From Roseibacterium beibuensis (GTDB lineage: Bacteria > Pseudomonadota > Alphaproteobacteria > Rhodobacterales > Rhodobacteraceae): a stretch of 64,000 bases of DNA. The stretch spans positions 1 through 64,000 of the forward strand of contig NZ_BAABHW010000004.1 of assembly GCF_039542305.1 (NCBI RefSeq). Reading direction: 5' to 3'. A model generated the notes under the pieces. The model was given only the letters and a program-made list of their open reading frames with translations, searched no databases and was not told where the DNA came from. Positions 15,987 through 24,383 of the stretch are shown here, piece after piece; position 1 is the stretch's first letter, and each line of letters begins with the position of its first letter. The position numbers and the translations under genes are program-made.

Positions 15987-16535
15987 TCAGGTCATCTGCA
16001 ACTTAATTTCCATCGCCGCCGTGGACACTCCAAAGCGGCGGGCAAGGTCCTCAATTACTTCACTGGTCATGGGGCCGGAATACTCCGCCGTTGCCTCAGC
16101 CAACTGGGCGGACGGGATCACAAGGTCAGATGCGAGCCGGTTGGCCTCGTATTCGATGTTGGCCGGTTGACCGGAACGCAGCAGGACATTCTCTGACCAG
16201 CCACCCTCGGCAACAATTCGGTCGCGATGCAACAGGAAATGCGCAAGCTCATGGGCAAGTGTGAAGCGCTGGCGGTGCTTCGCCTCGTGCCTGTTGATGC
16301 GGATAACAAAGTCTCCGTTCTCCTGCCCGATTTGGCCGGATGTGCCTCGCGGCAGCGTGGACAACAGGACCTTTACGCCCAGACGCTTCGCAATCGCCCC
16401 CAGCTTGACCGGATGCTCAGACAGATATTCGTCAATCTCAGCCCGCACGTCGGGGGCCAAGTTCGTGTATTCCGGCGAAGGCGACTTGACCTCCCAGTCA
16501 TTTGCCACCGCTAAATTCTGCATACTTCCATCCAT
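15987..16535 (-). CDS. ImmA/IrrE family metallo-endopeptidase
   Basis: The 182-residue protein contains a zincin motif, FTLAHELAHFLLH (His 95, Glu 96, His 99), and the downstream IEYEANRLASDLVIP, whose Glu 130 gives the third ligand. The order is that of ImmA/IrrE proteases, which cleave repressors in mobile elements and in the Deinococcus DNA-damage response. There is no fused HTH domain, so recognition of a repressor must come from a partner. Start ATG 16535 has AGGAGG 10 bp upstream. It is the middle gene of the operon. The PadR-like protein or an unknown repressor could be its substrate, but that is inference. Confidence 0.85.
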   Translation of the reverse strand: MDGSMQNLAVANDWEVKSPSPEYTNLAPDVRAEIDEYLSEHPVKLGAIAKRLGVKVLLSTLPRGTSGQIGQENGDFVIRINRHEAKHRQRFTLAHELAHFLLHRDRIVAEGGWSENVLLRSGQPANIEYEANRLASDLVIPSAQLAEATAEYSGPMTSEVIEDLARRFGVSTAAMEIKLQMT

Positions 16536-16562
16536 CTTCTTTCTCCCTCCTGTTTGTTTGCG

Positions 16563-17096
16563 TCAGTCTTGGTCACCGCCTTCGACCACGTCCTGGGGGT
16601 CCATAACTGGTCCCCCAGCGTTAATTCGCTCAATGACTCTCCCAACTGCGGCGTCCAAAGCCCCCGTTCTTACGAGCGCTTTAAGAATCTCGTCTCTATG
16701 CTCGTCATCAGCGAGGACCACTTGCAAACCCAACGGCAAAATTTCACGGACCTTTTTATCAACTTTCGGATCAAGGTCGGCCTCCATGGTCTCGGTAATC
16801 TTGGTAGCTGCCGCAGTTTTTGCCTCGCTCGCCGCCTCGTCCTTGATCTCACGCAGGGTCTTGAGGGCGACCAGACCAATTACGAGTGCGCCAACCGTCA
16901 CTGCAAGGCCAACAGCTCCAAGGAAGATCGTCGCCACGGTCAGCAGCAGGTCAACGTAGTCTGCCCTCGTCGGGTCGATGTGGGCAACTTGGCCCTGCGC
17001 CGGGAGCCCCCATCCGAACCAAAACACGATGGCTGCAACGGCGACGAACGCGCCAATGATTGACCCTAAAATTGCGGCGCTCAGCTTACCCATCAA
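16563..17096 (-). CDS. Membrane protein with cytoplasmic coiled tail
   Basis: The protein has 177 residues. There are two clear transmembrane helices, AAILGSIIGAFVAVAAIVFWFGW (about 6-29) and LLLTVATIFLGAVGLAVTVGALVIGLVAL (about 50-80), the latter possibly spanning more than once. A charged helical tail follows (about 82-150: LREIKDEAASEAKTAAATKITE and onward). No enzymatic motif is visible. As the first gene of the operon it could anchor the protease and the beta protein at the membrane, or act as a membrane effector as in many anti-phage systems. Confidence 0.6.
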   Translation of the reverse strand: MMGKLSAAILGSIIGAFVAVAAIVFWFGWGLPAQGQVAHIDPTRADYVDLLLTVATIFLGAVGLAVTVGALVIGLVALKTLREIKDEAASEAKTAAATKITETMEADLDPKVDKKVREILPLGLQVVLADDEHRDEILKALVRTGALDAAVGRVIERINAGGPVMDPQDVVEGGDQD

Positions 17097-17296
17097 ACAA
17101 CCAGTTCATCACGCATCGGGAGCTTCACGCCTTTCATATTGGAACGTATAGAGAACAAATCAAGAGAAAGTGTAAACTATCTTGACTTTAGCGTCGATAG
17201 CGAATCCTCCCCGCCTGGCAATTGGACTCAATGTGCCAAAACTTGATGGGCCACTCTACCAAAAACGGCCTAAGTATTTGAAAGATAAATAAATAA

Positions 17297-17373
17297 TGGC
17301 GATCCCGGGAGGACTCGAACCCCCAACATCCTGATTAGAAGTCAGGTGCTCTATCCAGTTGAGCTACGGGACC
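17297..17373 (-). tRNA. tRNA-Arg(UCU), intact, carried by the element
   Basis: The 77-nt gene includes CCA. Acceptor GGTCCCG pairs with CGGGATC, the anticodon stem is CCTGA/TCAGG with loop CTTCTAA (anticodon TCT), and the T-arm GGGGG/CCTCC region is normal. It differs from the split host copy in the anticodon stem (CCTGA instead of GCTGA), the acceptor and the T-arm, so it is a foreign version. It lies inside the element, about 100 bp from its right end, and can replace the destroyed host gene. Confidence 0.93.
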
Positions 17374-17470
17374 GTGGCTCTGCGATAACGGTTCGGAAAA
17401 CGGTTCGCAAGCCGGTGACGTTTTCCTAACCGTCTGTATTTTCATCTTCTTCTGGCCCCGGACCTCCGGC

Positions 17471-17479
17471 TTAGAAGTC
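17471..17479. other. Right attachment core (attR)
   Basis: Second copy of TTAGAAGTC. To its right the sequence continues as the 5' half of the host tRNA. To its left it continues as element DNA with no tRNA character (GCCGGAGGTC on the minus strand). Confidence 0.8.
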
Positions 17480-17509
17480 AGCTGCTCTATCCAGTTGAGC
17501 TAAGGGGCC
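17471..17509 (-). pseudogene. 5' half of host tRNA-Arg(UCU), separated by integration
   Basis: The minus strand reads GGCCCCT (acceptor), TA, D-arm GCTC-AACTGGATA-GAGC, A, GCTGA and the loop CTTCTAA, then changes to element sequence. It is complementary in every stem to the fragment at 3,948-3,985. The gene's own promoter should still be present to the right of 17,509 and would transcribe into the element. Confidence 0.9.
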
Positions 17510-17719
17510 GCTGACCGGTGTGATACGCGAGCCCGGGAATACGGTCCAGACCATGCGTTTGACGCTCGCGCAATTCGCGCGCTCGGCATGCGGTCCGCGA
17601 CGAAACATCCGGCATCGCTTGTGCTACCCTGTCCCGTGAAACGCGCGAGGTCGCAGCCGCCCGGCCAAGGGAAAAGGCCTGTTCGCCGCCTGACGGCCCA
17701 CCCCTGACGGAGTGCCCAA

Positions 17720-18538
17720 GTGACCCGATCCGGTACGAATGCCAAGGCAGCGGCGGCCTATTACAACGAGGATACCGTCGCGGCCTTCTACCGAAGCGCC
17801 TGGGGTGGAGAAGACATTCATATCGGGCGTTATGACACGGGCGCAGAGACCGTGCGCGACGCGTCTCGGGCGATGACCCGGCACCTCCTGTCCCTTGCCC
17901 GCCTGCGGCCCGGGGACACCGTGCTGGACATCGCCTGCGGCTACGGCGGCACGCTGCGCGAACTCGCGCGGTCGGGCTGCGTGGTGCACGGGATCGACAT
18001 ATCCCGCGTCTGCGTGGAGGAAGCGCGGCGCGCCAATGCTGCTGCGGGGCTGGCCGACCGGATCTCGGTCCAGATCGGAGATTTCCACGACCTCCCGTTT
18101 GAGCCGGCCACGCTCTCGGCCTGCATCTGCCAGGAATCGATCATTCATTCCACCGACCGTCCCCGGGTCTTCGCCGAAGTGTTCCGCGTCCTGCGGTCAC
18201 GCGGTGTCTTCGCCTTCTCTGACATTCTGACGACCGAGGGCGCCAACCTCGACCTCGTGAATGCCGCGTTTGCCCGCCTTGGGGTCACGGGCGGCGCCAC
18301 GCGGGGCGACTACGAACGGATGGCGCGCGAGGCCGGGTTCGACATCGTCCAATCCGGGGAACGGCAAGACGATATTCGCACCCATTACGACAAATTGGCC
18401 GAGCGGCTCGAAGACCCGCTGCCGGGGGTGTCGCCCGAGGCCGCCGATGGCATCGCCGCAAGTATCGAACGCTGGCAACGCGCCTTGGAAGGTGGCCACA
18501 TCACCTGGGCCTGTTTCGTTGCAAAGAAGCCCGGTTGA
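17720..18538 (+). CDS. Sarcosine/dimethylglycine N-methyltransferase-like protein
   Basis: The 272-residue class I SAM-dependent methyltransferase has AdoMet motif I VLDIACGYGG (about 67-76), the acidic end of strand 2 HGIDIS and motif ICQESIIHSTDR. The N-terminal AFYRSAWGGEDIHIGRYDTG (residues 23-42) is characteristic of sarcosine/dimethylglycine methyltransferases, which make the osmolyte glycine betaine from sarcosine. Glycine-sarcosine methyltransferase, the usual partner, is not in the window. Start GTG 17720 follows ACGGAG. This is the first host gene after the element. Confidence 0.75.
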   Translation: MTRSGTNAKAAAAYYNEDTVAAFYRSAWGGEDIHIGRYDTGAETVRDASRAMTRHLLSLARLRPGDTVLDIACGYGGTLRELARSGCVVHGIDISRVCVEEARRANAAAGLADRISVQIGDFHDLPFEPATLSACICQESIIHSTDRPRVFAEVFRVLRSRGVFAFSDILTTEGANLDLVNAAFARLGVTGGATRGDYERMAREAGFDIVQSGERQDDIRTHYDKLAERLEDPLPGVSPEAADGIAASIERWQRALEGGHITWACFVAKKPG

Positions 18539-18561
18539 GTGCGGGCAGCCCCGCGCCGCGG

Positions 18562-19026
18562 TTACAGCGATCGGGTCATGAACACGCTGAGCGGGTCGGG
18601 CCGGTAGGTTCCGAAAGGGGCGCAGGGCTCGAACCCCGCAGAAGCGTAAAGCGCGCGGGCCGCCGCGAACTCCGCGCTTGAGCCGGTTTCCAGCCAAAGC
18701 GTTCGGACACCCGCGTCCTGCGCCACGCAGACAAGGTGGGACAGAAGCGCCCGGCCATATCCCTGCCCGCGCCGCGCCTGTAGACAATGCATCGCCTTCA
18801 GCTCGGCCTCGCCCTCTCCGAACGGCTTCAGGGCTCCGACCGCGACGGCCCGCCCCTCGGACTCCATCCCGACGAAGACGCGGGCATCGGCGCCGCGCAA
18901 TTCATCGGCGGTCATCACATGGCAACTCTCAGCGGGGGACTGCGCGCGCATGAGATCGAAATGGGCGGCCAGCAAGCCGTCAGCGGCCGGGTCCGCCCCC
19001 AGAACCTCGCGAAACGTCAGGGGCAT
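18562..19026 (-). CDS. GNAT family N-acetyltransferase
   Basis: The 154-residue enzyme from ATG 19026 has the GNAT order: strand and helix with LTFREVLGAD, central AVAVGALKPFGEGEAELKAMHCLQARRGQGYGRALL with the acetyl-CoA loop RRGQGYGRAL (Q/RxxGxG/A), and the C-terminal GFEPCAPFGTYRPDP. Family members acetylate amino groups of small molecules or proteins. The substrate is not indicated. It converges on the methyltransferase gene. Confidence 0.85.
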   Translation of the reverse strand: MPLTFREVLGADPAADGLLAAHFDLMRAQSPAESCHVMTADELRGADARVFVGMESEGRAVAVGALKPFGEGEAELKAMHCLQARRGQGYGRALLSHLVCVAQDAGVRTLWLETGSSAEFAAARALYASAGFEPCAPFGTYRPDPLSVFMTRSL

Positions 19027-19927
19027 CTGAGCACGGGGCAAAATCGCGCCGTCCCACCTAGAGCACAATTGTAGATCGCCAGCTTACTTTCCATTCCGAA
19101 ATCGGCTCAAAGACGCTGCAGGAAACAATCCACGATCCCGCGAAGCAGACGATAGCACAATACCAAACCCGTCAGAGCGGGATACACGAATTGGGCATCG
19201 CGTGTCGCCGTCCGCCTTTCCATGATCGGGCCTGAAGATCCTCGGCAGAACGTCACGGGGATCGACGCAAGCCTCCAACACCTCTTCGGTCGGGTCTGGC
19301 GGCCGACGCAGCCAAGCGAATTCTGCCCGTCGATGGGGTCTCCCGCATTGTCGTGTCTGAAAGCGTCAGGTTCGCCAATGTCATCTCTGCGCTCTCAGAC
19401 GTCATGGGCATGGCGGAAACGACCGGCGATCTGGAAAACCGTCTCGATGTCGCGGACGACATCGAGGAGGCATTGGCCTGGTACGAGATGGTAGCCTATT
19501 TCGATCTCAGGATCGCTCGACATCAGCACGCAGCAGAGTTGATGCAGTCTATTCTGACCGAGGTTCTGGTCCTCAACCGCTCGACATGTGTCTGTTGGCA
19601 TCCCACCATCCGTTTGGAATGGCCTGCAAGGCCACGTAACGGCGGCACGCAGATCAACTGTCACGGCGTGCGCGGGGCGCGCTCCCCACGGCGCTGCGAA
19701 TGCCGGTACGAAGCGATTGGTGCTATGCTTGCTCTCGATGGAGTGGTGCGGGGCGATCTTGCCCGCCACGCTCCATCATCGGAAAGGGGGACACCATGGC
19801 AAAAGGCATTGATGTCCCGCAAGAGCGGCAGGCGGGTAAGTCCCGGCAACCGGAACGGACCAACCGGGGGGCGTGCGCAGCGCTGGCAGCGCGCCGTGCC
19901 ACCGACTTCGACAGCGCGGCGCGCTGG
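19027..19927. other. Long intergenic stretch, no supported gene
   Basis: Open frames exist on both strands (for example 19353-19750 plus and 19395-19769 minus), but codon use is not clearly coding on either, and no family motif is seen. The plus frame contains DLENRLDVADDIEEALAWYEM, which could be a fragment of an old gene. A probable composition change suggests decayed inserted DNA. The last 170 bp are the 3' flank of the efflux pump gene. Confidence 0.4.
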
Positions 19928-22900
19928 TCAGATCGCCCCTTCGGTGTCGGACCGGAACCTGTCGATCCATTTTCGCAGGCTGAACATGTCGAAATAGATC
20001 GACAGGACGGACGGGAAGACCAGCACGACCAGGATCATCGAGGCCAGCAGGCCAAAGGCCACCGACACCACCAGCGGCACCAGCGTCTGCACCTGCGGGC
20101 TGCCGTCCGAGATGATCGGGATCAGGCCCACGATGGTGGTCGAGCTGGACAGCAGGATCGGCCGGAACCGGTCGCGCACCGCGTTGAGCGCGGCGGCCAC
20201 GTAGTCGTCGCCCTCCAGGTGCGACTGGAAGAACGTCAGGAACAGGATCGCATTGTTCACCACGATCCCGGCCAGCGAGGCGAAGCCGATGAAGCTGGGC
20301 ATCGACATGTCCAGCCCCAGCGCCCAATGCCCGAGGATCGTGCCGATCAGCGCGAAGGGGATCGAGATCATCACCACCACCGGCAGCGTGTAGGATCGGA
20401 ACTGGAACGCCAGCACCATGTAGACCCCTACCAGCCCCAGCAGCAGCGCCGACATCATCGAGGCCTGCGATTCCTGCTGGTCCTGTGTTGCCCCGCCGAT
20501 CTGGATCGTCACGCCGGGATGGTCGGCGGCGATCTGCGGCGCCAATTCCTCCGTGACCACGGCGGAAAGCGCGGTCGAGGTGGTGACGGCACGGTCGATG
20601 CTGCCCTGGATGCCGGCCACGACCATGCCGTTCTTGCGCGTGATCGTCGGATAGCTGGCTGTCAGCGTCAGGTCGGCCACCCGCGACAGGCTGGTTTGCG
20701 CGCCATCGCTCAGGACCACGGGGAACAGCTCCAGCTCGGTCAGGCTGGACATGCTGTCTTCCAGTTGCACCCGAACCGCCATGTTGCTCAGCCCGGTGCG
20801 GAAACTGTCGGTCTCGGCCCCTTCGAAGGCGTTGCGCAGTTGCGAGGCCAGCGATTGCGGGGTCAGGCCGATGGAATAGCCGTATTCGTTCAGTTGCAGC
20901 TGCACTTCCTGCCGGCCGCCGTAGAAATCCTGGAACGCCTCGGTCACGTCCTCGCGGGCCAGAAGCGCGCTGACCAGGTCGCTGGCCGCCGCGCCCACGG
21001 CGTCGAGGTCGCGACCCATGATCTCGATATCGATATCATGGCCGCCCGGCCCGACCTCGGTCTGGGCGAAACTGCTTTGCACAAGATCGGGCAAGGGCCC
21101 GGCCGCCGCGCGCCAGGCGACCAGGACCTCGTCTGCCGTGACGTTGCGGCGCGAGCTTTCCAGCAGATCGACGGTCACGGTCGCGGTGTTGGACCCGTTG
21201 TCATCCACATCGGCGTTCACGCCATACTGGATCAGCACCCGTTCGATCAGCGGCGCTCCGCCCTCGGTGCCCGGCGTGTACTGGGCATCGACCGCATCGA
21301 GGCCGGCAAGCAACTGCTCGACCGTCTGCACCGTGCGCTCGCGCGGGATGCCCGAAGTCAGCGCGACCCGCGCCACTACGGTGTCGCCCTCGACGGTGGG
21401 AAAGCCGATCACCTTGATCTGCCCCGAGGCGATCAGCCCCACCGACAGGATCAGGACCCCCACAACCGCCCCGAAGGTCAGGTAGCGCAGCGCGACGAGC
21501 CGCGCCGCGACGGGCAGCACGATGCGTTCCTTGACCCATTCCAGCGCGCGCGCCGCCGGGCGGCGTTCGTGATCGCCCGCCGTGATCTTGCCCGAATGGC
21601 TCAGGTGGTTGGGCAGGATCAGGAACCCCTCGACCAGCGACAGGGCCAGCGTCAGCAGCAGCACCATGGGAATGAAGCGCAAGACCTGCCCCATGTCGCC
21701 CGACAGGAACATCAGCGGCCCGAACACGCAGGCCGTCGTCAGAAAGGACGACAGGACGCCCGGCATCACCTCCATCGTGCCGCGCGTCGCGGCCTCGAGC
21801 GGGCCGGCCTTGCGGCGCCACTTGTCGATATTCTCGGCGATGACGATGCTGTCATCCATGATCAGCCCCACGGCCATCAGCAGGGCCACCAGCGTGATCA
21901 TGTTGATGGTGATCCCGAAGACGCTCATCAGGAACAGCCCGCCAAGGAACGACACGGGCAGCGCCGCCGAAATCCACAGCGCCTCGCGGATCGAAAAGAA
22001 CAGCCACATCGTGCCGAAGACCAGAACAAGGCCGATGGCGATGTTGCCCGCGATCAGCGTCAGGCGTTCCTGCACGATGTCGGTCATGTTGTTGATCACG
22101 GTCAGGCGGAACGGCGCGGGATAGAGGGCGCGTTCGGCCTGCAGGACGGCGTCGACCTCTTCGAAGACGCGGATGCTGTCCTGATCGCTGGATTTCGAGA
22201 TCGAAATGATCGCCGCCTGATCCCCGTCGATGAAAGATTGCATGTTCTCGTCGCTGTCGACCAGTTGCACGCGCGCGATGTCGCGCAGGCGCACCAGACC
22301 GCCGGTCGCGTTTTCCAGCACGATCAGGTCTTCCAGTTCGGACACGGTGCGGCTCGCCCCGGAATAGCGCAACACCAGGCTGCCGCCGTCCAATTCGACG
22401 TCACCCAGCGGCTGGCGCAGGCTGCGCGCTTCGAGTGCATCCACCACGTCCCGGCTGGAGATCGAGAATTGCCGCAGCGCGCGCTGGTCGAAACTAATCT
22501 GCAACACACGGTCGGTGATCCCCGTCACGCTGGTTTCCGACACGCCGGGCAGCGCCAGAAGGGTATCGGCCAGTTCCTCGGAATACTCGATCAGGCCCTG
22601 CCGGCCCGCGATGCCCGAAACGGCGACCAGCGCCACCAGGTCGGTGCGGGCGTTGATCTCGACCGAGGGGGTTTGCGCGTCATCGGGAAAGTCCGACACG
22701 CCCGACACCGCCGAGAAGACATCGTTGAAAAACTGGATCAGCTCGCCACCGTCTTCCAGTTCGGCCACCGCCTGCGCGCGGCCATCCATCGACAGGCATT
22801 CCAGGTCCGACAGGCCGGTCAGGCCGGTCAGCGCGTCTTCCAGCGGGGTGCAGATCTCTTCATCGACGTCGCGCGCCGAGGCGCCGGGGTAGGTCACGCT

Positions 22901-23035
22901 GACGCTGACGCTGTCGGCGGTGAAGGCCGGGAAGGTCTCGCGCTCGATATTCGACAGGACCGAGATGCCGAGGATGCAGATCAGCACCATCATCAGGTTG
23001 GCGGCGACCGGGTGGCGGACGAAATAGCCGACCAT
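19928..23035 (-). CDS. RND efflux transporter, inner-membrane permease (HAE1/AcrB type)
   Basis: The 1035-residue protein has the RND layout: TM1 MVGYFVRHPVAANLMMVLICILGISVL, a periplasmic porter domain, TMs 2-6 with MAVGLIMDDSIVIAEN, whose paired Asp residues are the proton relay, a second porter domain and TMs 7-12 (ALLLGLVGVYMVLAFQFRS, FIGFASLAGIVVNNAILFLTF). It exports hydrophobic or amphiphilic compounds using the proton gradient and works with a periplasmic adaptor and an outer-membrane channel. The adaptor gene lies directly upstream with one base between stop and start. No TolC-type gene is in the window. It is HAE1-like rather than metal-exporting CusA. Confidence 0.92.
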   Translation of the reverse strand: MVGYFVRHPVAANLMMVLICILGISVLSNIERETFPAFTADSVSVSVTYPGASARDVDEEICTPLEDALTGLTGLSDLECLSMDGRAQAVAELEDGGELIQFFNDVFSAVSGVSDFPDDAQTPSVEINARTDLVALVAVSGIAGRQGLIEYSEELADTLLALPGVSETSVTGITDRVLQISFDQRALRQFSISSRDVVDALEARSLRQPLGDVELDGGSLVLRYSGASRTVSELEDLIVLENATGGLVRLRDIARVQLVDSDENMQSFIDGDQAAIISISKSSDQDSIRVFEEVDAVLQAERALYPAPFRLTVINNMTDIVQERLTLIAGNIAIGLVLVFGTMWLFFSIREALWISAALPVSFLGGLFLMSVFGITINMITLVALLMAVGLIMDDSIVIAENIDKWRRKAGPLEAATRGTMEVMPGVLSSFLTTACVFGPLMFLSGDMGQVLRFIPMVLLLTLALSLVEGFLILPNHLSHSGKITAGDHERRPAARALEWVKERIVLPVAARLVALRYLTFGAVVGVLILSVGLIASGQIKVIGFPTVEGDTVVARVALTSGIPRERTVQTVEQLLAGLDAVDAQYTPGTEGGAPLIERVLIQYGVNADVDDNGSNTATVTVDLLESSRRNVTADEVLVAWRAAAGPLPDLVQSSFAQTEVGPGGHDIDIEIMGRDLDAVGAAASDLVSALLAREDVTEAFQDFYGGRQEVQLQLNEYGYSIGLTPQSLASQLRNAFEGAETDSFRTGLSNMAVRVQLEDSMSSLTELELFPVVLSDGAQTSLSRVADLTLTASYPTITRKNGMVVAGIQGSIDRAVTTSTALSAVVTEELAPQIAADHPGVTIQIGGATQDQQESQASMMSALLLGLVGVYMVLAFQFRSYTLPVVVMISIPFALIGTILGHWALGLDMSMPSFIGFASLAGIVVNNAILFLTFFQSHLEGDDYVAAALNAVRDRFRPILLSSSTTIVGLIPIISDGSPQVQTLVPLVVSVAFGLLASMILVVLVFPSVLSIYFDMFSLRKWIDRFRSDTEGAI

Positions 23036-23036
23036 C

Positions 23037-24383
23037 TCAACGCCCCCCGTCGGCGGTGACGGTCACCGGGGTCAGCGCCATGCCGGGCACGGGCGGTTGC
23101 GGATCGCTGAGCACGAGGCGGTCGCCATCGGCCAGCCCCTCGGTCACGATGACGCGATCGTCGAGGATCGGGCCGGTTGCGATCGGGCGCAGGGCCAGCC
23201 GGTCCTCGGCATCGGCGATGTAGACAAAGGCCGCGCCATCATCATCCTGGCGCACCGCCGCGCGGGGAATGGCGATCACGCCCTCGACCGCCGCGGCCTC
23301 GAACTCGACCGAGACGAAGGCGCCGACGTTCAGCGGCGGGGCATTGCGTTCGCGGTTGGCCATCAGCGGGTCGGCGACCCGCACGACCAGGCCGATGGCG
23401 CCTGTCTGGTCGTCGATCGTGCCGCGAAACCGGACGATCTCGGCCGGGTAGCTGGCCTCGAACACGGCCACGTCCATGCGCACGGTGGCGGTCACGCCGG
23501 CGGCGTTCAGGAACTCGATCACCCGGCTTGCATCGACATCGGTGCCCGGATCGAACACGCCGCCAAGGGCGGTCTGAATCAGCGGCCCGAAGGCATTGGG
23601 CTGAATCTCGGCCACGATTTCGACGGCCTCGGTGCCTTGCAGGGTGATCAACTGGTCGCCGGTGCGGATGAACTGATCGACCTCGACCCCGACCGAGGCG
23701 ACGCGCCCACGGAACGGTGCCCGGATCGTCGTCTTCTCCAGATCGCGTTCGGCCTCGGCCAGTTCGGCCTGCCGCACGGCCAGCGTCGCCTCGGCCGAGG
23801 CGCGCTGCGCGTCGAACAGCGCCAGCGTGTTCTGCAAGCTTGCAAGCGCCGTCTCCTGCGCCAGCAGGCCCGTCTGGGCCGTATCCAGCGTGGCCTGTGT
23901 TCCGGTGCCGGACTCCAGCAGGCGGGTGGCGCGGTCGACCTCGCTCTGGGCGACGGCGAGGATACGCGTCTCGATCTCTATGCTGCGCTCGGTGTTCGCG
24001 CGTTGCTGGTCAAGCTCGGCCAGGGCAGCTTCGGCGGCGGCGACATTGGCGCGCGCGCGTTGCGCGGCAAGCTCGTAATCGGTCTGGTCGACCTCGGCGA
24101 TGACCTGGCCCGCGTCCAGGATTGTCCCTTCGGCCAGGCCTTCGGCCAGCGAAACGATGCGCCCCTCGACCTCGGAGACGGCGGCCCATTCGCGCACCGC
24201 CTGCACCCGTCCAAACCCCGTCGCGGTTGCTGAAACGGCCTGCGGCGTGACCTCGGTCACGCGCACCGCCAGCGTCGCCTCGGGGCGCGTGACCACTGGC
24301 GGTGTTTCCCCTCCTGTCATCCAGAGGAACCCGACCACCCCAAGAACGATGGGCGGGATGACAAGCAGCGGCCTGAGGTTCAT
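23037..24383 (-). CDS. RND efflux periplasmic adaptor (membrane fusion protein)
   Basis: The 448-residue protein starts at ATG 24383. An N-terminal membrane anchor (LRPLLVIPPIVLGVVGFLWM) is followed by a biotinyl-lipoyl half (AVREWAAVSEVEGRIVSLAEGL), a long helical hairpin of about 100 residues (AQRARANVAAAEAALAELDQ and onward) and the second lipoyl half ATTIRAPFRGRV-like (KTTIRAPFRGRVASVG). Beta-barrel and membrane-proximal domains end the protein. The hairpin is longer than in AcrA. It connects the RND permease to an outer-membrane channel and is the first gene of the operon. Confidence 0.9.
   Translation of the reverse strand: MNLRPLLVIPPIVLGVVGFLWMTGGETPPVVTRPEATLAVRVTEVTPQAVSATATGFGRVQAVREWAAVSEVEGRIVSLAEGLAEGTILDAGQVIAEVDQTDYELAAQRARANVAAAEAALAELDQQRANTERSIEIETRILAVAQSEVDRATRLLESGTGTQATLDTAQTGLLAQETALASLQNTLALFDAQRASAEATLAVRQAELAEAERDLEKTTIRAPFRGRVASVGVEVDQFIRTGDQLITLQGTEAVEIVAEIQPNAFGPLIQTALGGVFDPGTDVDASRVIEFLNAAGVTATVRMDVAVFEASYPAEIVRFRGTIDDQTGAIGLVVRVADPLMANRERNAPPLNVGAFVSVEFEAAAVEGVIAIPRAAVRQDDDGAAFVYIADAEDRLALRPIATGPILDDRVIVTEGLADGDRLVLSDPQPPVPGMALTPVTVTADGGR

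Larger units (their letters stand above)
3986..17479. mobile_element. Integrated P4/PICI-like element in tRNA-Arg(UCU)
   Basis: The ends are defined by two copies of TTAGAAGTC lying in the two halves of one tRNA-Arg gene. Next to the left end is a tyrosine integrase, followed by an AlpA-like protein, a primase-helicase, an iteron array, a DUF3489 protein, a serine resolvase and a terminase-small-like protein. Cargo genes fill 11.2-17.1 kb and a complete replacement tRNA-Arg sits at the right end. The int-alpA-primase-origin order is that of P4-like and PICI satellites. No capsid, portal, tail, conjugation or relaxase gene is present. The length is about 13.5 kb, the usual satellite size. Confidence 0.85.

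Noticed and set aside
17464..17509. A second complete tRNA gene beside tRNA-Arg(UCU)
   Set aside because: The sequence stops being tRNA-like after the anticodon loop. It is only the 5' half of the interrupted host gene.
19700..23059. A 1119-codon open frame on the plus strand
   Set aside because: It is antisense to the RND permease. Its product is dominated by His, Arg, Gln and Asp and has no domain. Long antisense frames are normal in GC-rich genes with strong third-position bias.
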